DNA of 64,000 nucleotides. Source: Microbacterium bovistercoris. Lineage in GTDB: Bacteria; Actinomycetota; Actinomycetes; Actinomycetales; Microbacteriaceae. The stretch spans positions 1 through 64,000 of the forward strand of contig NZ_QUAB01000016.1 of assembly GCF_003387575.1 (NCBI RefSeq), given 5' to 3'. A program made the position numbers and the translations under genes. The notes under the pieces were generated by a model. The model was not told where the DNA came from, searched no databases, and was given only the letters and a program-made list of their open reading frames with translations. Every line of letters starts with the position of its first letter. The first letter of the stretch is position 1. Positions 25,885 to 34,869 of this stretch are shown here, piece after piece.

Positions 25885-27156
25885 ATGATCGACCTCGCTC
25901 TGCTCCGTGACGAACCGGAGACCGTCCGACGCTCTCAGATCGCGCGCGGGAACGCGCCCGAAACCGTCGACGCCGCCATCGAGGCCGACCGATCGCGCCG
26001 GGCCGCGATCACCGCGTTCGAAGAGCTGCGCGCCGAGCAGAACGCGTTCGGCAAGCAGGTGGCCAAGGCTTCCAAGGACGAGAAGGCCGCGCTGGTCGCG
26101 CAGGCCAAGGAGCTCGCCGAGCGCGTGAAGCAGGCGCAGCAGGCGGCGAACGAGGCCGCGGATGCCGCATCCGCGGCGCTCGACCGCATCGAGAACGTCA
26201 TCATCGACGGCGTGCCCGCCGGCGGCGAGGAGGACTTCGTCGAACTGCGCCGGGTCGGCGACGTCCCGACCTTCGATTTCGAGCCCCGCGACCACCTCGA
26301 GATCGGCGAGCTGCTCGACGCGATCGACATGGAGCGCGGCGCGAAGGTGTCGGGAGCGCGGTTCTACTTCCTCAAGGGGGTCGGCGCTCGTCTCGAGATC
26401 GCGCTGATGAACATGGCGCTCGACAAGGCGCTGCAGAACGGCTTCACGCCGATGATCGTGCCGACCCTGGTGCGGCCCGAGATCATGCAGGGCACCGGAT
26501 TCCTCGGCGAGCACGCCGACGAGGTATACCGCCTCGAGGCGCAGGACATGTACCTCGTCGGAACCAGCGAGGTGCCGCTCGCGGGCTACCACAAGGACGA
26601 GATCGTCGACCTGTCCAAGGGCGCCCTTCGCTACGCCGGCTGGTCCACCTGCTACCGCAGCGAGGCCGGGTCGTACGGCAAGGACACCCGCGGCATCATC
26701 CGCGTGCACCAGTTCAACAAGCTCGAGATGTTCGTCTACACCGACCCGGCGGACGCCGAGGCCGAGCACCTGCGCCTCGTGGCGCTGCAGGAGGAGATGC
26801 TCACGGCACTCGGCCTCTCCTACCGGGTGATCGACGTCGCCGCCGGCGACCTCGGTTCCAGCGCCGCGCGCAAGTACGACATCGAGGCCTGGGTGCCCAC
26901 GCAGGGCGCCTTCCGCGAACTCACCTCGACCTCGAACTGCACCACGTACCAGGCCCGCCGGCTCGACGTGCGGCACCGTGCCGAAGACGGCGGGAAGACC
27001 CAGCCGGTCGCCACGCTCAACGGCACGCTGGCCACGACCCGCTGGATCGTCGCGCTGCTCGAGACGCACCAGCAGGCGGACGGCTCGGTGCGGGTGCCCG
27101 AGGCGCTGCGCCCCTACCTGGGCGGCCTCGAGGTGCTCGAGCCGGTGCAGGCATGA
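25885..27156 (+). CDS. serS: Serine--tRNA ligase
   Basis: The product is 423 residues, normal for bacterial SerRS. The N-terminal antiparallel coiled coil (about 30-105, [20 protein letters not shown]) is the tRNA-Ser binding arm. Class II motifs follow: motif 2 in [20 protein letters not shown] and motif 3 in [25 protein letters not shown] and [14 protein letters not shown] [13 protein letters not shown] are serine-specific. Transcription appears leaderless. The stop overlaps the HAD gene start (ATGA, 27153-27156). A tRNA-Ser gene lies 1 kb downstream. Confidence 0.98.
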   Translation: MIDLALLRDEPETVRRSQIARGNAPETVDAAIEADRSRRAAITAFEELRAEQNAFGKQVAKASKDEKAALVAQAKELAERVKQAQQAANEAADAASAALDRIENVIIDGVPAGGEEDFVELRRVGDVPTFDFEPRDHLEIGELLDAIDMERGAKVSGARFYFLKGVGARLEIALMNMALDKALQNGFTPMIVPTLVRPEIMQGTGFLGEHADEVYRLEAQDMYLVGTSEVPLAGYHKDEIVDLSKGALRYAGWSTCYRSEAGSYGKDTRGIIRVHQFNKLEMFVYTDPADAEAEHLRLVALQEEMLTALGLSYRVIDVAAGDLGSSAARKYDIEAWVPTQGAFRELTSTSNCTTYQARRLDVRHRAEDGGKTQPVATLNGTLATTRWIVALLETHQQADGSVRVPEALRPYLGGLEVLEPVQA

Positions 27157-27980
27157 CGGCTGCGTCGTTCACCGGATCCGACACCTGGCTCGTCGCGCTC
27201 GACGTCGACGGCACGATCCTGCTCGAGGACGAGACGATGAGTCCGGGCGTGCCCGCGGCCATCGGCCGGCTGCGCGACGCAGGGCACATCGTCACGCTCG
27301 CGACCGGGCGCAGCTGGGGCGGCACCCGTCCGCACCTGGAGTCGCTCGGGCTCGAGCCGGAGTACGTGGTGTGCTCGAACGGCGCCGTGACGATGCGTCG
27401 CGTCGGCGACGACTGGGAGCGCTGGCACGTCGAGACCTTCGACCCCTCGCAGGTGCTCGGGCTGCTCGGCGAGCGGCTTCCTGATGCCCGGTACATGGTC
27501 GAGACCGGAACCGGCGAGCGGCTCTTCACCGAGCACATCGAGGACTGGATGCTCGCGAACGGCCGCCAGGTCGCCTTCGGCGAGTTGTCCGCTCAACCGG
27601 TCTCGCGCGTGGTCGTGGTGGCTCCCGGTCAGGATGAGGACTACTTCCACCAGCTGGTCGCCGAGGTGGGCCTGAACGAGGTCACCTACGCGATCGGCTG
27701 GACGGCGTGGCTCGACATCGCCCCGCAGGGCGTCGACAAGGGCACGGCGCTGGCGCGCGTGCGCGAGCGGCTCGGGCACGCATCCCACCGGGTGCTGGTG
27801 GCCGGCGACGGCCGCAACGATCTGGGCATGTTTGGCTGGTCTCTCGCCGGCGGCGGCCGCGCGGTCGCCATGGGGCAGGCCCCGGATGTCGTGAAGGAGA
27901 CCGCGGGCGAGGTCACGGCGACCGTCGAGGAGGGCGGGCTCGCCCTCGCCCTCGATTCGCTCCTCGTCGCCGCGCGCTGA
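27153..27980 (+). CDS. HAD-superfamily phosphatase, Cof type
   Basis: The product is 275 residues. HAD motif I is [11 protein letters not shown]; motif II is [10 protein letters not shown]; motif III is a Lys in GVDKGTAL; motif IV is [13 protein letters not shown]. The large C2 cap between motifs II and III marks the Cof/YbiV branch, which dephosphorylates sugar phosphates and similar small molecules. It is translationally coupled to serS by a 4-bp overlap, an arrangement common in Actinobacteria. The physiological substrate is unknown. Confidence 0.88.
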   Translation: MTAASFTGSDTWLVALDVDGTILLEDETMSPGVPAAIGRLRDAGHIVTLATGRSWGGTRPHLESLGLEPEYVVCSNGAVTMRRVGDDWERWHVETFDPSQVLGLLGERLPDARYMVETGTGERLFTEHIEDWMLANGRQVAFGELSAQPVSRVVVVAPGQDEDYFHQLVAEVGLNEVTYAIGWTAWLDIAPQGVDKGTALARVRERLGHASHRVLVAGDGRNDLGMFGWSLAGGGRAVAMGQAPDVVKETAGEVTATVEEGGLALALDSLLVAAR

Positions 27981-28081
27981 CCGTCGGCGTACGGATCGCG
28001 CGCATGGCTGTCGCCCAGTAGTTGCTCAGGAGGGCGCGGGAGAATGATCCTCGGCGCATCCGGAGATCTGCGGAAACCGGA

Positions 28082-28087
28082 TAGACT
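28082..28087 (+). promoter_or_regulatory. Candidate -10 of tRNA-Ser
   Basis: TAGACT lies 34 bases before the tRNA 5' end in the 140-bp gap after the HAD gene. No convincing -35 was found, so this is a weak call. Confidence 0.4.
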
Positions 28088-28120
28088 CGACGCCTGATCG
28101 TCCGGCTCCGGCCGGGATCG

Positions 28121-28205
28121 GGAGGGTTGTCCGAGCGGCCGATGGAGCTGGTCTTGAAAACCAGTGAGCAGAGATGTTCCGCGGGTTCGAATCCCGCACC
28201 CTCCG
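28121..28205 (+). tRNA. tRNA-Ser (UGA)
   Basis: This is an 85-base class II tRNA. The acceptor stem GGAGGGT (28121-28127) pairs with ACCCTCC (28198-28204), discriminator G28205. The anticodon stem-loop is CTGGT-CTTGAAA-ACCAG with anticodon TGA at 28155-28157. There is a long variable arm and a T-arm GCGGG-TTCGAAT-CCCGC. CCA is not encoded. The long variable arm and the anticodon agree on serine (UCN codons). An LCP gene starts only 22 bases downstream. Confidence 0.97.
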
Positions 28206-28227
28206 CAGCAGATCCGAAAGGCACCGA

Positions 28228-29475
28228 TTGAGCGAGTCGACCACGCCGCGGCGTCCCCTCGCCCGTCATGGCCAGCAGGCGAGCCCGACGTTCGCCGGTC
28301 AGCTGATGAAGATCGTCGGCATCTTCGCCGCCGTCGTGCTGGTCAGCGGACTGGCCGTGGTCGGGTACATCGGCATCGGGCTGACCTCCACGGTGCAGGC
28401 GAACGCCGTCGAACTCGAGGGGCAGAAGGCTGTGCCGCCGGACATCGGCGCCTACGAAGGCGGGTTCAACCTGCTGCTCGCCGGCGTCGACACCTGCGAG
28501 CCGAAGTACGCGCACCTGTTCGGCAAGCGCTGTACCGGAGGTGACAGCGAGGGCACGCTCAACGACGTGAACCTGCTCGTGCACGTCTCGGCGGAACCCC
28601 GGCGCGTCACCGCGGTCAGCTTCCCCCGCGACATGATGGTCCCGATCCCCTCCTGCGAGGACGAGAACGGGCAGGTCAGCTCGGCGATGAGCAAGCAGCC
28701 GCTGAACTCGGCCTGGGAGTACGGCGGGCTGAGCTGCGTCGCCAAGACGCTCTCCGAGCTCACCGGCGAGGACATCCAGTTCGCGGCATCCGTGACCTTC
28801 GGTGGCGTGATCGAGATCACGAACGCCATCGGCGGCGTGGACGTGTGCCTGGCGACGCCGATCAAGGACAAGTACACCGGTCTGGACATGGCGGCAGGCA
28901 ACCACACCGTCGTCGGCTTGCAGGCCCTGCAGTTCCTGCGCACCCGGCACGGCGTCGGTGACGGCTCCGACCTCGGCCGCATCGGCAACCAGCAGCAGTA
29001 CATGTCGAGCCTGGCGCGCAAGATGATGAGCAGCGAGACGCTGGGCAACATCCCCGTCATGCTGAAGCTCGCCGACACGGCCGTGCACAATCTCACGACC
29101 AGCACGACGCTCGCCGACCCGATGAAGCTGGTGCAGATCGGACTGGCGCTCAAGGACGTGCCGCTCAACGACATCGTGTTCGTGCAGTACCCGACCGCGG
29201 AGGACCCGGACGACGCGAACAAGGTCGTGCCGGACTACGACTCCGCCGAGCAGATGTGGGCAGCGATCTCCGCGAACAAGCAGCTCGAGATCACCCACAA
29301 GAACACCAAGAACGACGGCGTCGTCGTCGAGGACGCCCCGGAGGCGACCACCCCTCCCGCGACGACGGAGCCCGGCGCGACGCCCGCTCCCGACCAGGTC
29401 GCTCAGCTGCCGTCGACGGTCAAGGGCAACTCGGCCGCGCAGCAGACCTGCTCGAACGGCAACGTCCGGCGCTGA
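28228..29475 (+). CDS. LytR-CpsA-Psr (LCP) family protein, copy 1
   Basis: The product is about 415 residues from TTG 28228, chosen because GAAAGG lies 6 bases upstream; longer readings would run into the tRNA. One N-terminal membrane helix (MKIVGIFAAVVLVSGLAVVGYIGI) precedes an extracellular LCP domain. Its signatures are GGFNLLLAGVDTCEPKYAH, TLNDVNLLVHVSAEPRRV, AVSFPRDMMVPIP, and the catalytic Arg region QFLRTRHGVGDGSDLGRIGN. LCP proteins transfer lipid-linked glycopolymers to peptidoglycan. A Thr/Pro-rich tail closes the protein. A second copy follows 85 bp downstream. Confidence 0.92.
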   Translation: MSESTTPRRPLARHGQQASPTFAGQLMKIVGIFAAVVLVSGLAVVGYIGIGLTSTVQANAVELEGQKAVPPDIGAYEGGFNLLLAGVDTCEPKYAHLFGKRCTGGDSEGTLNDVNLLVHVSAEPRRVTAVSFPRDMMVPIPSCEDENGQVSSAMSKQPLNSAWEYGGLSCVAKTLSELTGEDIQFAASVTFGGVIEITNAIGGVDVCLATPIKDKYTGLDMAAGNHTVVGLQALQFLRTRHGVGDGSDLGRIGNQQQYMSSLARKMMSSETLGNIPVMLKLADTAVHNLTTSTTLADPMKLVQIGLALKDVPLNDIVFVQYPTAEDPDDANKVVPDYDSAEQMWAAISANKQLEITHKNTKNDGVVVEDAPEATTPPATTEPGATPAPDQVAQLPSTVKGNSAAQQTCSNGNVRR

Positions 29476-29560
29476 TCCGCGGCGCTCCCGGCATCGAGCG
29501 ATCGCCCGGGTAGGGTGAGGCTACCCTCCGACCCCGCGAGGGCGGCAGGGGGTGCACCTG

Positions 29561-30784
29561 GTGGGACTGAGGAGACGGCGACCGATCCTGCGGCACGGGC
29601 CGCAGCGCACGCCGAGGGCGTTCGGGCAGCTGATGTCGCTGCTCGGCATCGCTCTGGCCGTCGTGCTGGTGAGCACGACGGGCGTCGTCGCCTTCGTCGC
29701 CGCGCAGCTGGTGAACACCGCCGCTGAGAACACCGTGACGCTCGACGACCCCGTCGAGCTGCCTCCCGACATCGGCGCGTACGAGGGCGGCTTCAACATC
29801 CTGCTGACGGGCATCGACAAGTGCGAGAAGGACATCGCGCAGTTGTTCGGAGACCGCTGCGACGACAAGAAGCAGTCCGGGAAGCTCAACGACGTGAATC
29901 TGCTCGTGCACGTGTCGAACGACCCGCGCCGGGTGACCGTCGTCAGCTTCCCCCGCGACATGATGGTCGGCCAGCCCGAGTGCACCGACGAGAACGGCAC
30001 CGTGCACGCCGAGACCAGCAGGGCGGCGATGAACGAGGCCTACGGCCGCGGCGGCCTGAACTGCGTCGCCAAGACGGTCTCCGAGCTCAGCGGACAGCAG
30101 GTCACGTTCGCGGCATCCGTGACCTTCGGCGGCGTGATCGAAGTGACCAACGCGATCGGCGGTGTCGAGGTGTGCCTCGCCAAGCCGATCGACGACCCCA
30201 AGACCGGGCTGAAGCTCACGGCAGGCACGCACTCGCTGAAGGGGCTTCCCGCGCTGAACTTCCTGCGAACCAGGCACGGCCTGGTCGGCGGCAGCGACCT
30301 CAGCCGCATCGGCAATCAGCAGCAGTACATGTCGAGTCTGGTGCGCAAGATGACCAGCGGTGAGGTACTCGGCAACGTCGGAACGGTACTGCGGCTGGCC
30401 GGCATCGGCGTGAAGCGCTCCGAGCTCAGCGACAAGCTGGATCCGATGCGGATCGCCCAGATCGGCCTCGCTCTCAAGGACGTGCCGCCTGCGGACTACG
30501 TGTTCCTGCAGTACCCGGTCTTCGACGACCCCAGCAACAAGAGCAAGGTCGTGCCCGACGAGACCTCGGCCGAGCAGATGTGGGCTGCGATCGCGGAGAA
30601 CCGCCCGCTGCAGGTCACGCACGAACGCGGTTCGCAGGAGGGCGTGGTGGATGCCCCGGGGCAGACCGCCGCGCCGACCGCATCCGCATCGCCGACCCCG
30701 GGCGGTGCGCCCGTCGCGCTCCCGCCGAACGTCAGCGGGCAGAACGCGGATGCCAGGACCTGCTCGAACGGGAACGGACGCTAG
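29561..30784 (+). CDS. LytR-CpsA-Psr (LCP) family protein, copy 2
   Basis: The product is about 407 residues. GTG 29561 is preferred because AGGGGG (29547-29552) lies 8 bases upstream; GTG 29552 abuts that site. The layout equals copy 1: a basic N terminus, one helix (LLGIALAVVLVSTTGVVAFV), and an LCP domain with GGFNILLTGIDKCEKDIAQ, KLNDVNLLVHVSNDPRRVTV, VSFPRDMMVGQP and NFLRTRHGLVGGSDLSRIGN. The two proteins are similar along their whole length, so this is a tandem duplication. Its stop shares the palindrome CTAG with the stop of the convergent regulator. Confidence 0.92.
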   Translation: MGLRRRRPILRHGPQRTPRAFGQLMSLLGIALAVVLVSTTGVVAFVAAQLVNTAAENTVTLDDPVELPPDIGAYEGGFNILLTGIDKCEKDIAQLFGDRCDDKKQSGKLNDVNLLVHVSNDPRRVTVVSFPRDMMVGQPECTDENGTVHAETSRAAMNEAYGRGGLNCVAKTVSELSGQQVTFAASVTFGGVIEVTNAIGGVEVCLAKPIDDPKTGLKLTAGTHSLKGLPALNFLRTRHGLVGGSDLSRIGNQQQYMSSLVRKMTSGEVLGNVGTVLRLAGIGVKRSELSDKLDPMRIAQIGLALKDVPPADYVFLQYPVFDDPSNKSKVVPDETSAEQMWAAIAENRPLQVTHERGSQEGVVDAPGQTAAPTASASPTPGGAPVALPPNVSGQNADARTCSNGNGR

Positions 30785-31143
30785 ACCCGGCCCAGGTAGC
30801 CCGGGATCTCCGCACGGTCGACGCCGAGCGCATCGACGGCGGCGACGTACTCGCGCGTGAGCTCCAGCATCCGCTGGTGGCGCTGCGGCGAGTCCAGTCG
30901 CGGGGCGACCACGGTGCCGCCTCGCCCCCGCGTCTCGACGAACCCCTCGGCCTCGAGCTCGCGGTAGCTGCGCGCGACCGTGTTGGCGGCGAGGCCCAGC
31001 GACGTCGCCAGGGTGCGGACCGGGGGCAGTTTCGTGCCGGGACGCAGCCCGCCGCTTGCGATCCGTTCACGCAGACCGTCGCGGAGCTGCTCGAACGGCG
31101 GAATCGCCGATCCGGGGTCGATGGCGATGTCGATTTCTGGCAT
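30781..31143 (-). CDS. GntR-family regulator, YtrA-like short form
   Basis: The product is 120 residues starting at ATG 31143 with GGAGG a few bases upstream. The GntR winged helix is clear: PPFEQLRDGLRERIASGGLR, GTKLPPVRTLATSLGLAANT, VARSYRELEAEGFVETRGRG. The C-terminal part is only a short helix, as in the YtrA subfamily that controls ABC transporters and envelope genes. The target is not evident; YtrA-type regulators usually lie in the operon they control, and here it ends against the LCP pair. A TACGTT -10 candidate lies upstream. Confidence 0.88.
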   Translation of the reverse strand: MPEIDIAIDPGSAIPPFEQLRDGLRERIASGGLRPGTKLPPVRTLATSLGLAANTVARSYRELEAEGFVETRGRGGTVVAPRLDSPQRHQRMLELTREYVAAVDALGVDRAEIPGYLGRV

Positions 31144-31193
31144 GGGGGCCTCCTGCGCAGAACGTATCAGGCCGGGGACCCGCTGCCTGTCGT

Positions 31194-32597
31194 TCAGCGC
31201 GGTTCGTAGCGACGCGGGCTGTGCGTGCGGGAGACGAGATCTCGCAGACCCTCCAGCGTCACGGGAGCGGCGTCGGCCGCCCGCGCCTGCACGAGCACGT
31301 TGCCCAGCGCGGTCGCCTCGACCGGACCGGCGAGCACCGGAAGGCCGGAGCTGTCGGCAGTGGCCTGGCAGAGCAGCTCGTTCAGCGAGCCGCCGCCGAC
31401 CAGCTGGATCGCATCCACACGGCGACCGGTGAGCTGCGCGGCCGTCGCGACGGCGTCGGCGAACGCCGCAGCGATCGACTCGACGATGGTGCGCACCAGC
31501 GCCGGCCGATCCTGCGGCACCGGGTGCCCGGACTCGTGCAGCACCGCGGCGATGCGCTCCGGCATCCCGCCCGGTGCCGCCAAGCTCGGGTCGTTCGCGT
31601 CGAACAGGGGGAGTGCGTCGTCGACGGATGCCGCCTGCGCGAGCAGGGCGGGCAGATCGATCGGCGTGCCGTCCTGCGCCTCCCAGGCCCGCACGCTCTC
31701 GCTGAGCAGCCAGAGACCGGTGACGTTGTGCAGGAAGCGGATGCGGCGGTCGACGCCGAGCTCGTTGGTGAAGTTCGCTGCGCGGGCGGCATCGGTCACG
31801 ACGGGCGCGTCCAGCTCCAGCCCGACGAGTCCCCACGTGCCGCACGAGATGTACGCCGACTCCCGGGAGGGCAGAGGCGCCGCGGCGACCGCGGAGGCGG
31901 TGTCGTGCGAGCCGACCGCGACGACGGGCAGGTCCGCGCCGAGCCGCGCGGCGACCTCAGGCGTCAGACGCCCGATCACCGCTCCCGCTTCGACGAGCGG
32001 CGGCAGGATGCGTGGATCCACACCGATCTTCTCGGCGAGGTCGCGATCCCACTCCGCGGTGTGCACCGCGAGCAGTCCGGTCGTCGACGCGTTCGTGCGC
32101 TCGGCGACCCGAGCGCCCGTGAGCAGGAAGGCGAGCAGGTCCGGGATCAGCAGCGCAGTGTCGGCATCCGGCATCCGCTCATCGACGGCGAACTGGTACA
32201 TCGTGTTGAACGGGAGGAACTGCAGGCCGTTGCGGGAGTACAGCTCCTCGAACGGGACGAGCGCGTGTACCTTCTCGACGCCGCGCGCCGTACGCGCGTC
32301 GCGGTAGTGGAACGGCTCGGCCAGCAGCATCCCGTCGCGTAGCAGACCGTAGTCGACCGCCCACGAGTCGATGCCGATGCTCTCGATGGCTGGCTCGCGC
32401 CGCACGGCCTCGGCGAGGCCGTCGAGGATGTGCTCGCACAGTGCACCGAAGTCCCAGTGCAGGCCGTCCTCGCGCTGCACCGGGCCGTTCGGGAATCGGG
32501 CGACCTGCTCGAGCTCGAGCAGGTCGGGGCCGACGCGGCCGATCATCACCCGGCCGCTCGTCGCGCCGAGGTCGACGGCGGCGAACGCGCGGATCAT
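31194..32597 (-). CDS. rhaB: Rhamnulokinase
   Basis: The product is 467 residues. It is a FGGY-family carbohydrate kinase: the N-terminal phosphate loop is FAAVDLGATSGRVMIGRV, and DSWAVDYGLL is the FGGY substrate-domain signature seen in RhaB. FHYRDARTARGVEKVHALVP and NGLQFLPFNTMYQF are rhamnulokinase-typical. The adenosine motif is IQLVGGGSLNELLCQATAD. It phosphorylates L-rhamnulose to L-rhamnulose 1-phosphate. It follows the aldolase/dehydrogenase gene on the same strand after a 154-bp repeat-containing gap, so the two are probably co-transcribed. Confidence 0.95.
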   Translation of the reverse strand: MIRAFAAVDLGATSGRVMIGRVGPDLLELEQVARFPNGPVQREDGLHWDFGALCEHILDGLAEAVRREPAIESIGIDSWAVDYGLLRDGMLLAEPFHYRDARTARGVEKVHALVPFEELYSRNGLQFLPFNTMYQFAVDERMPDADTALLIPDLLAFLLTGARVAERTNASTTGLLAVHTAEWDRDLAEKIGVDPRILPPLVEAGAVIGRLTPEVAARLGADLPVVAVGSHDTASAVAAAPLPSRESAYISCGTWGLVGLELDAPVVTDAARAANFTNELGVDRRIRFLHNVTGLWLLSESVRAWEAQDGTPIDLPALLAQAASVDDALPLFDANDPSLAAPGGMPERIAAVLHESGHPVPQDRPALVRTIVESIAAAFADAVATAAQLTGRRVDAIQLVGGGSLNELLCQATADSSGLPVLAGPVEATALGNVLVQARAADAAPVTLEGLRDLVSRTHSPRRYEPR

Positions 32598-32604
32598 GGG
32601 TGGC

Positions 32605-32751
32605 GTCCTTCGTCTCGTCGCTGCGCTCCTCGCTCAGGATCCGGGTGCGTCGAGTCTCCGGGGCCTGAGCGCCCTTCGTCTCGCTTCGCTCGCTCAGGAG
32701 CCGGACGCGGGGAGGGGTGCGTCCTCCCTGCAGGAGCCGGGAAGGCGCCGC
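32605..32751. repeat. Family C repeats between rhaB and the aldolase gene
   Basis: This spacer carries two copies of a word resembling CCTTCGTCTCG, CGCTCCTCGCTCAGGA (about 32611-32640 and 32672-32700). A shortened third follows (GTCCTCCCTGCAGGAGCCGG). Equivalent words lie at 2362-2420, 54354-54379 and 56333-56460. The rhaB ribosome-binding site (GAAGGA on the minus strand) lies in the copy next to rhaB. Confidence 0.65.
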
Positions 32752-34788
32752 TCATCGCAGGAAGGCGGCCGCGACGCCGGAGTCGACGGGGATGTGCAGC
32801 CCGGTCGTGCGCGAGAGCTCGGGGCCGGTGAGCACGTACACCGCGTCGGCGACGTTCTCAGGCACGACCTCGCGCTTGAGGATGGTGCGGTTGGCGTAGA
32901 ACTGACCGAGGTCCTCCTCGGCGACGCCGTAGGTGGCTGCGCGGTTGGCGCCCCAGCCGCTGGCGAAGATGCCGGAGCCGCGGACCACGCCGTCGGGGTT
33001 GATGCCGTTCACGCGCACGCCGTGCTCGCCGAGCTCGACCGCCAGCAGCCGCACCTGGTGTGCCTGGTCGGCCTTGGTCGCCGAGTAGGCGATGTTGTTC
33101 GGGCCGGCGAAGACGGAGTTCTTCGAGGAGATGTAGATGATGTCGCCGCCGAGCTTCTGGTCGATGAGCACCTTCGCGGCGGCTTTCGAGACGAGGAACG
33201 AGCCCTTCGCCATCACGTCGTGCTGCAGGTCCCAGTCCTTCTCGGTGGTCTCCAGCAGCGGCTTGGACAGCGAGAGACCGGCGTTGTTGACGATCAGGTC
33301 GACGCCGCCGAAGGCGAGCACGGCCTCGTCGAGGGCTGCCTGCACGGCATCCGCGTCGGCGACGTTCGCGGCGACGCCGATCGCGACATCCGCGTTCCCG
33401 AGCTCGGATGCCGCGGCCCGCGCCTTCTCGAGATCGAGATCGGCGACGACGACGCACGCGCCCTCGGCGGCGAGGCGGGCGGCGATGGCCTTGCCGATGC
33501 CGGAGGCGGCGCCGGTGACGAAGGCGACCCGACCCTGGTGCGTCTTCGGCTTCGGCATCCGCTGCAGTTTGGCCTCTTCCAGTGCCCAGTACTCGATGCG
33601 GAACTTCTCGGCGTCGGAGATCGGGGCATAGGTCGAGAGCGCTTCGGCGCCGCGCATGACGCCTATCGCGTTCACGTAGAACTCGCCGGCGACGCGTGCA
33701 GTCTGCTTGTTCGCGCCGTAGGAGAACATGCCCACGCCCGGGACGAGCACGATCAGCGGGTCGGCGCCGCGGATCGCGGGAGAGTCCGCGGTCGCGTGCG
33801 CGTCGTAATAGGCCTGGTAGTCGGCGCGGTACTCGGCGTGCAGCTCGTGCAGGCGCGCGATCTGCTCCTCGGCGGACGCCGTGGCGGGCAGATCCAGGAT
33901 GAGGGGCTTCACCTTCGTGCGCAGGAAGTGGTCCGGGCAGCTCGTACCGAGAGCGGCCAGCGCCGGCGCCTTCTCGGATGCCAGGAAGTCGAGCACGACG
34001 CCTGCGTCGGTGAAATGCCCGAGCATCGGCTTGTCGGTCGAGGCGATGCCGCGGATCGTCGGAGCCAGGGCAGCCGCGCGGGCCCGGCGCTCGGCTTCGG
34101 GCAGCGCCTCGTATCCGTCGCGCACGCCGCCGAAGGGATGCGCCTTGCCGTGCGCGGCGATGTAGGCGGCGGCGGTGTCGATGATCCACAGCGAGTTCGC
34201 CTCGGCCTCGTCGCTCGTGTCGCCCCAGGCGGTGATGCCGTGACCGCCGAGGATGCAGCCGATCGCCTGCGGGTTCTTCTTCTTGATCTCCGCGATGTCG
34301 AGTCCGAGCTGGAAGCCCGGGCGGCGCCACGGCACCCACACGACCTTGTCGCCGAAGATCTGCCCGGTGAGCGCCTCGCCGTCGGCGGCGGTGGCGATCG
34401 CGATGCCGCTGTCGGGGTGCAGGTGGTCGACGTGCGCGGCATCCACCAGGCCATGCATGGCGGTGTCGATCGAGGGCGCCGCACCGCCCTTGCCATGCAG
34501 GCAGTAGTCGAACGCGGCGACCATCTCGTCCTCACGGTCCACGCCGGGGTAGACGTCGACGAGCGCACGCATGCGGTCCAGGCGCAGTACGGCCAGCCCG
34601 GCTTCCGTCAGCGTGCCCAGGTCGCTGCCGGAGCCCTTCACCCACAGCAGCTCCACCGGCTGCCCGGTGACCGGGTCGGTCTCGGTGCCCTTCGCCGACG
34701 TGTTACCGCCGGCGTAGTTCGTGTTCTTCGGGTCGGCGCCGAGGCGGTTCGAGCGCGCGATCAGGGCGGCGGCGGTGGGGTTGGTCAT
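32752..34788 (-). CDS. Bifunctional rhamnulose-1-phosphate aldolase / L-lactaldehyde dehydrogenase
   Basis: The product is 678 residues. Residues 1 to about 420 are a class II aldolase domain with the metal-binding pattern of aldolase II (GNTSAKGTE, VDAAHVDHLHPDSG, LGGHGITAWGDTSDEA). From about 425 the C-terminal domain is a short-chain dehydrogenase with AFVTGAASGIGKAIA (nucleotide loop), NNAGLSLSKP, Ser in IIYISSKNSV and YSATK as catalytic Tyr-Lys. Such RhaE/RhaW-type fusions cleave rhamnulose 1-phosphate to dihydroxyacetone phosphate and lactaldehyde and oxidise the latter to lactate. GGAG lies 5 bases before the ATG. An operator-bearing promoter precedes it. Confidence 0.95.
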   Translation of the reverse strand: MTNPTAAALIARSNRLGADPKNTNYAGGNTSAKGTETDPVTGQPVELLWVKGSGSDLGTLTEAGLAVLRLDRMRALVDVYPGVDREDEMVAAFDYCLHGKGGAAPSIDTAMHGLVDAAHVDHLHPDSGIAIATAADGEALTGQIFGDKVVWVPWRRPGFQLGLDIAEIKKKNPQAIGCILGGHGITAWGDTSDEAEANSLWIIDTAAAYIAAHGKAHPFGGVRDGYEALPEAERRARAAALAPTIRGIASTDKPMLGHFTDAGVVLDFLASEKAPALAALGTSCPDHFLRTKVKPLILDLPATASAEEQIARLHELHAEYRADYQAYYDAHATADSPAIRGADPLIVLVPGVGMFSYGANKQTARVAGEFYVNAIGVMRGAEALSTYAPISDAEKFRIEYWALEEAKLQRMPKPKTHQGRVAFVTGAASGIGKAIAARLAAEGACVVVADLDLEKARAAASELGNADVAIGVAANVADADAVQAALDEAVLAFGGVDLIVNNAGLSLSKPLLETTEKDWDLQHDVMAKGSFLVSKAAAKVLIDQKLGGDIIYISSKNSVFAGPNNIAYSATKADQAHQVRLLAVELGEHGVRVNGINPDGVVRGSGIFASGWGANRAATYGVAEEDLGQFYANRTILKREVVPENVADAVYVLTGPELSRTTGLHIPVDSGVAAAFLR

Positions 34789-34810
34789 GACAGCTCCGTC
34801 GATCAGCGTA

Positions 34811-34852
34811 TGAATCGTTTCAAGAATAGGTCGATCGGATGCCGGAACGCAA
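34811..34852 (-). promoter_or_regulatory. Rhamnose-operon promoter with LacI-type operator
   Basis: On the minus strand TTGCGT (34852-34847) and TATTCT (34828-34823) are 18 bp apart. The near-palindrome TGAATCGTTTCA (34811-34822) covers the transcription start. The same 12-mer is found at rhaI (41131-41142). It is a repressor-type position. Confidence 0.75.
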
Positions 34853-34869
34853 GGCCTTCGCTGTCGCGT

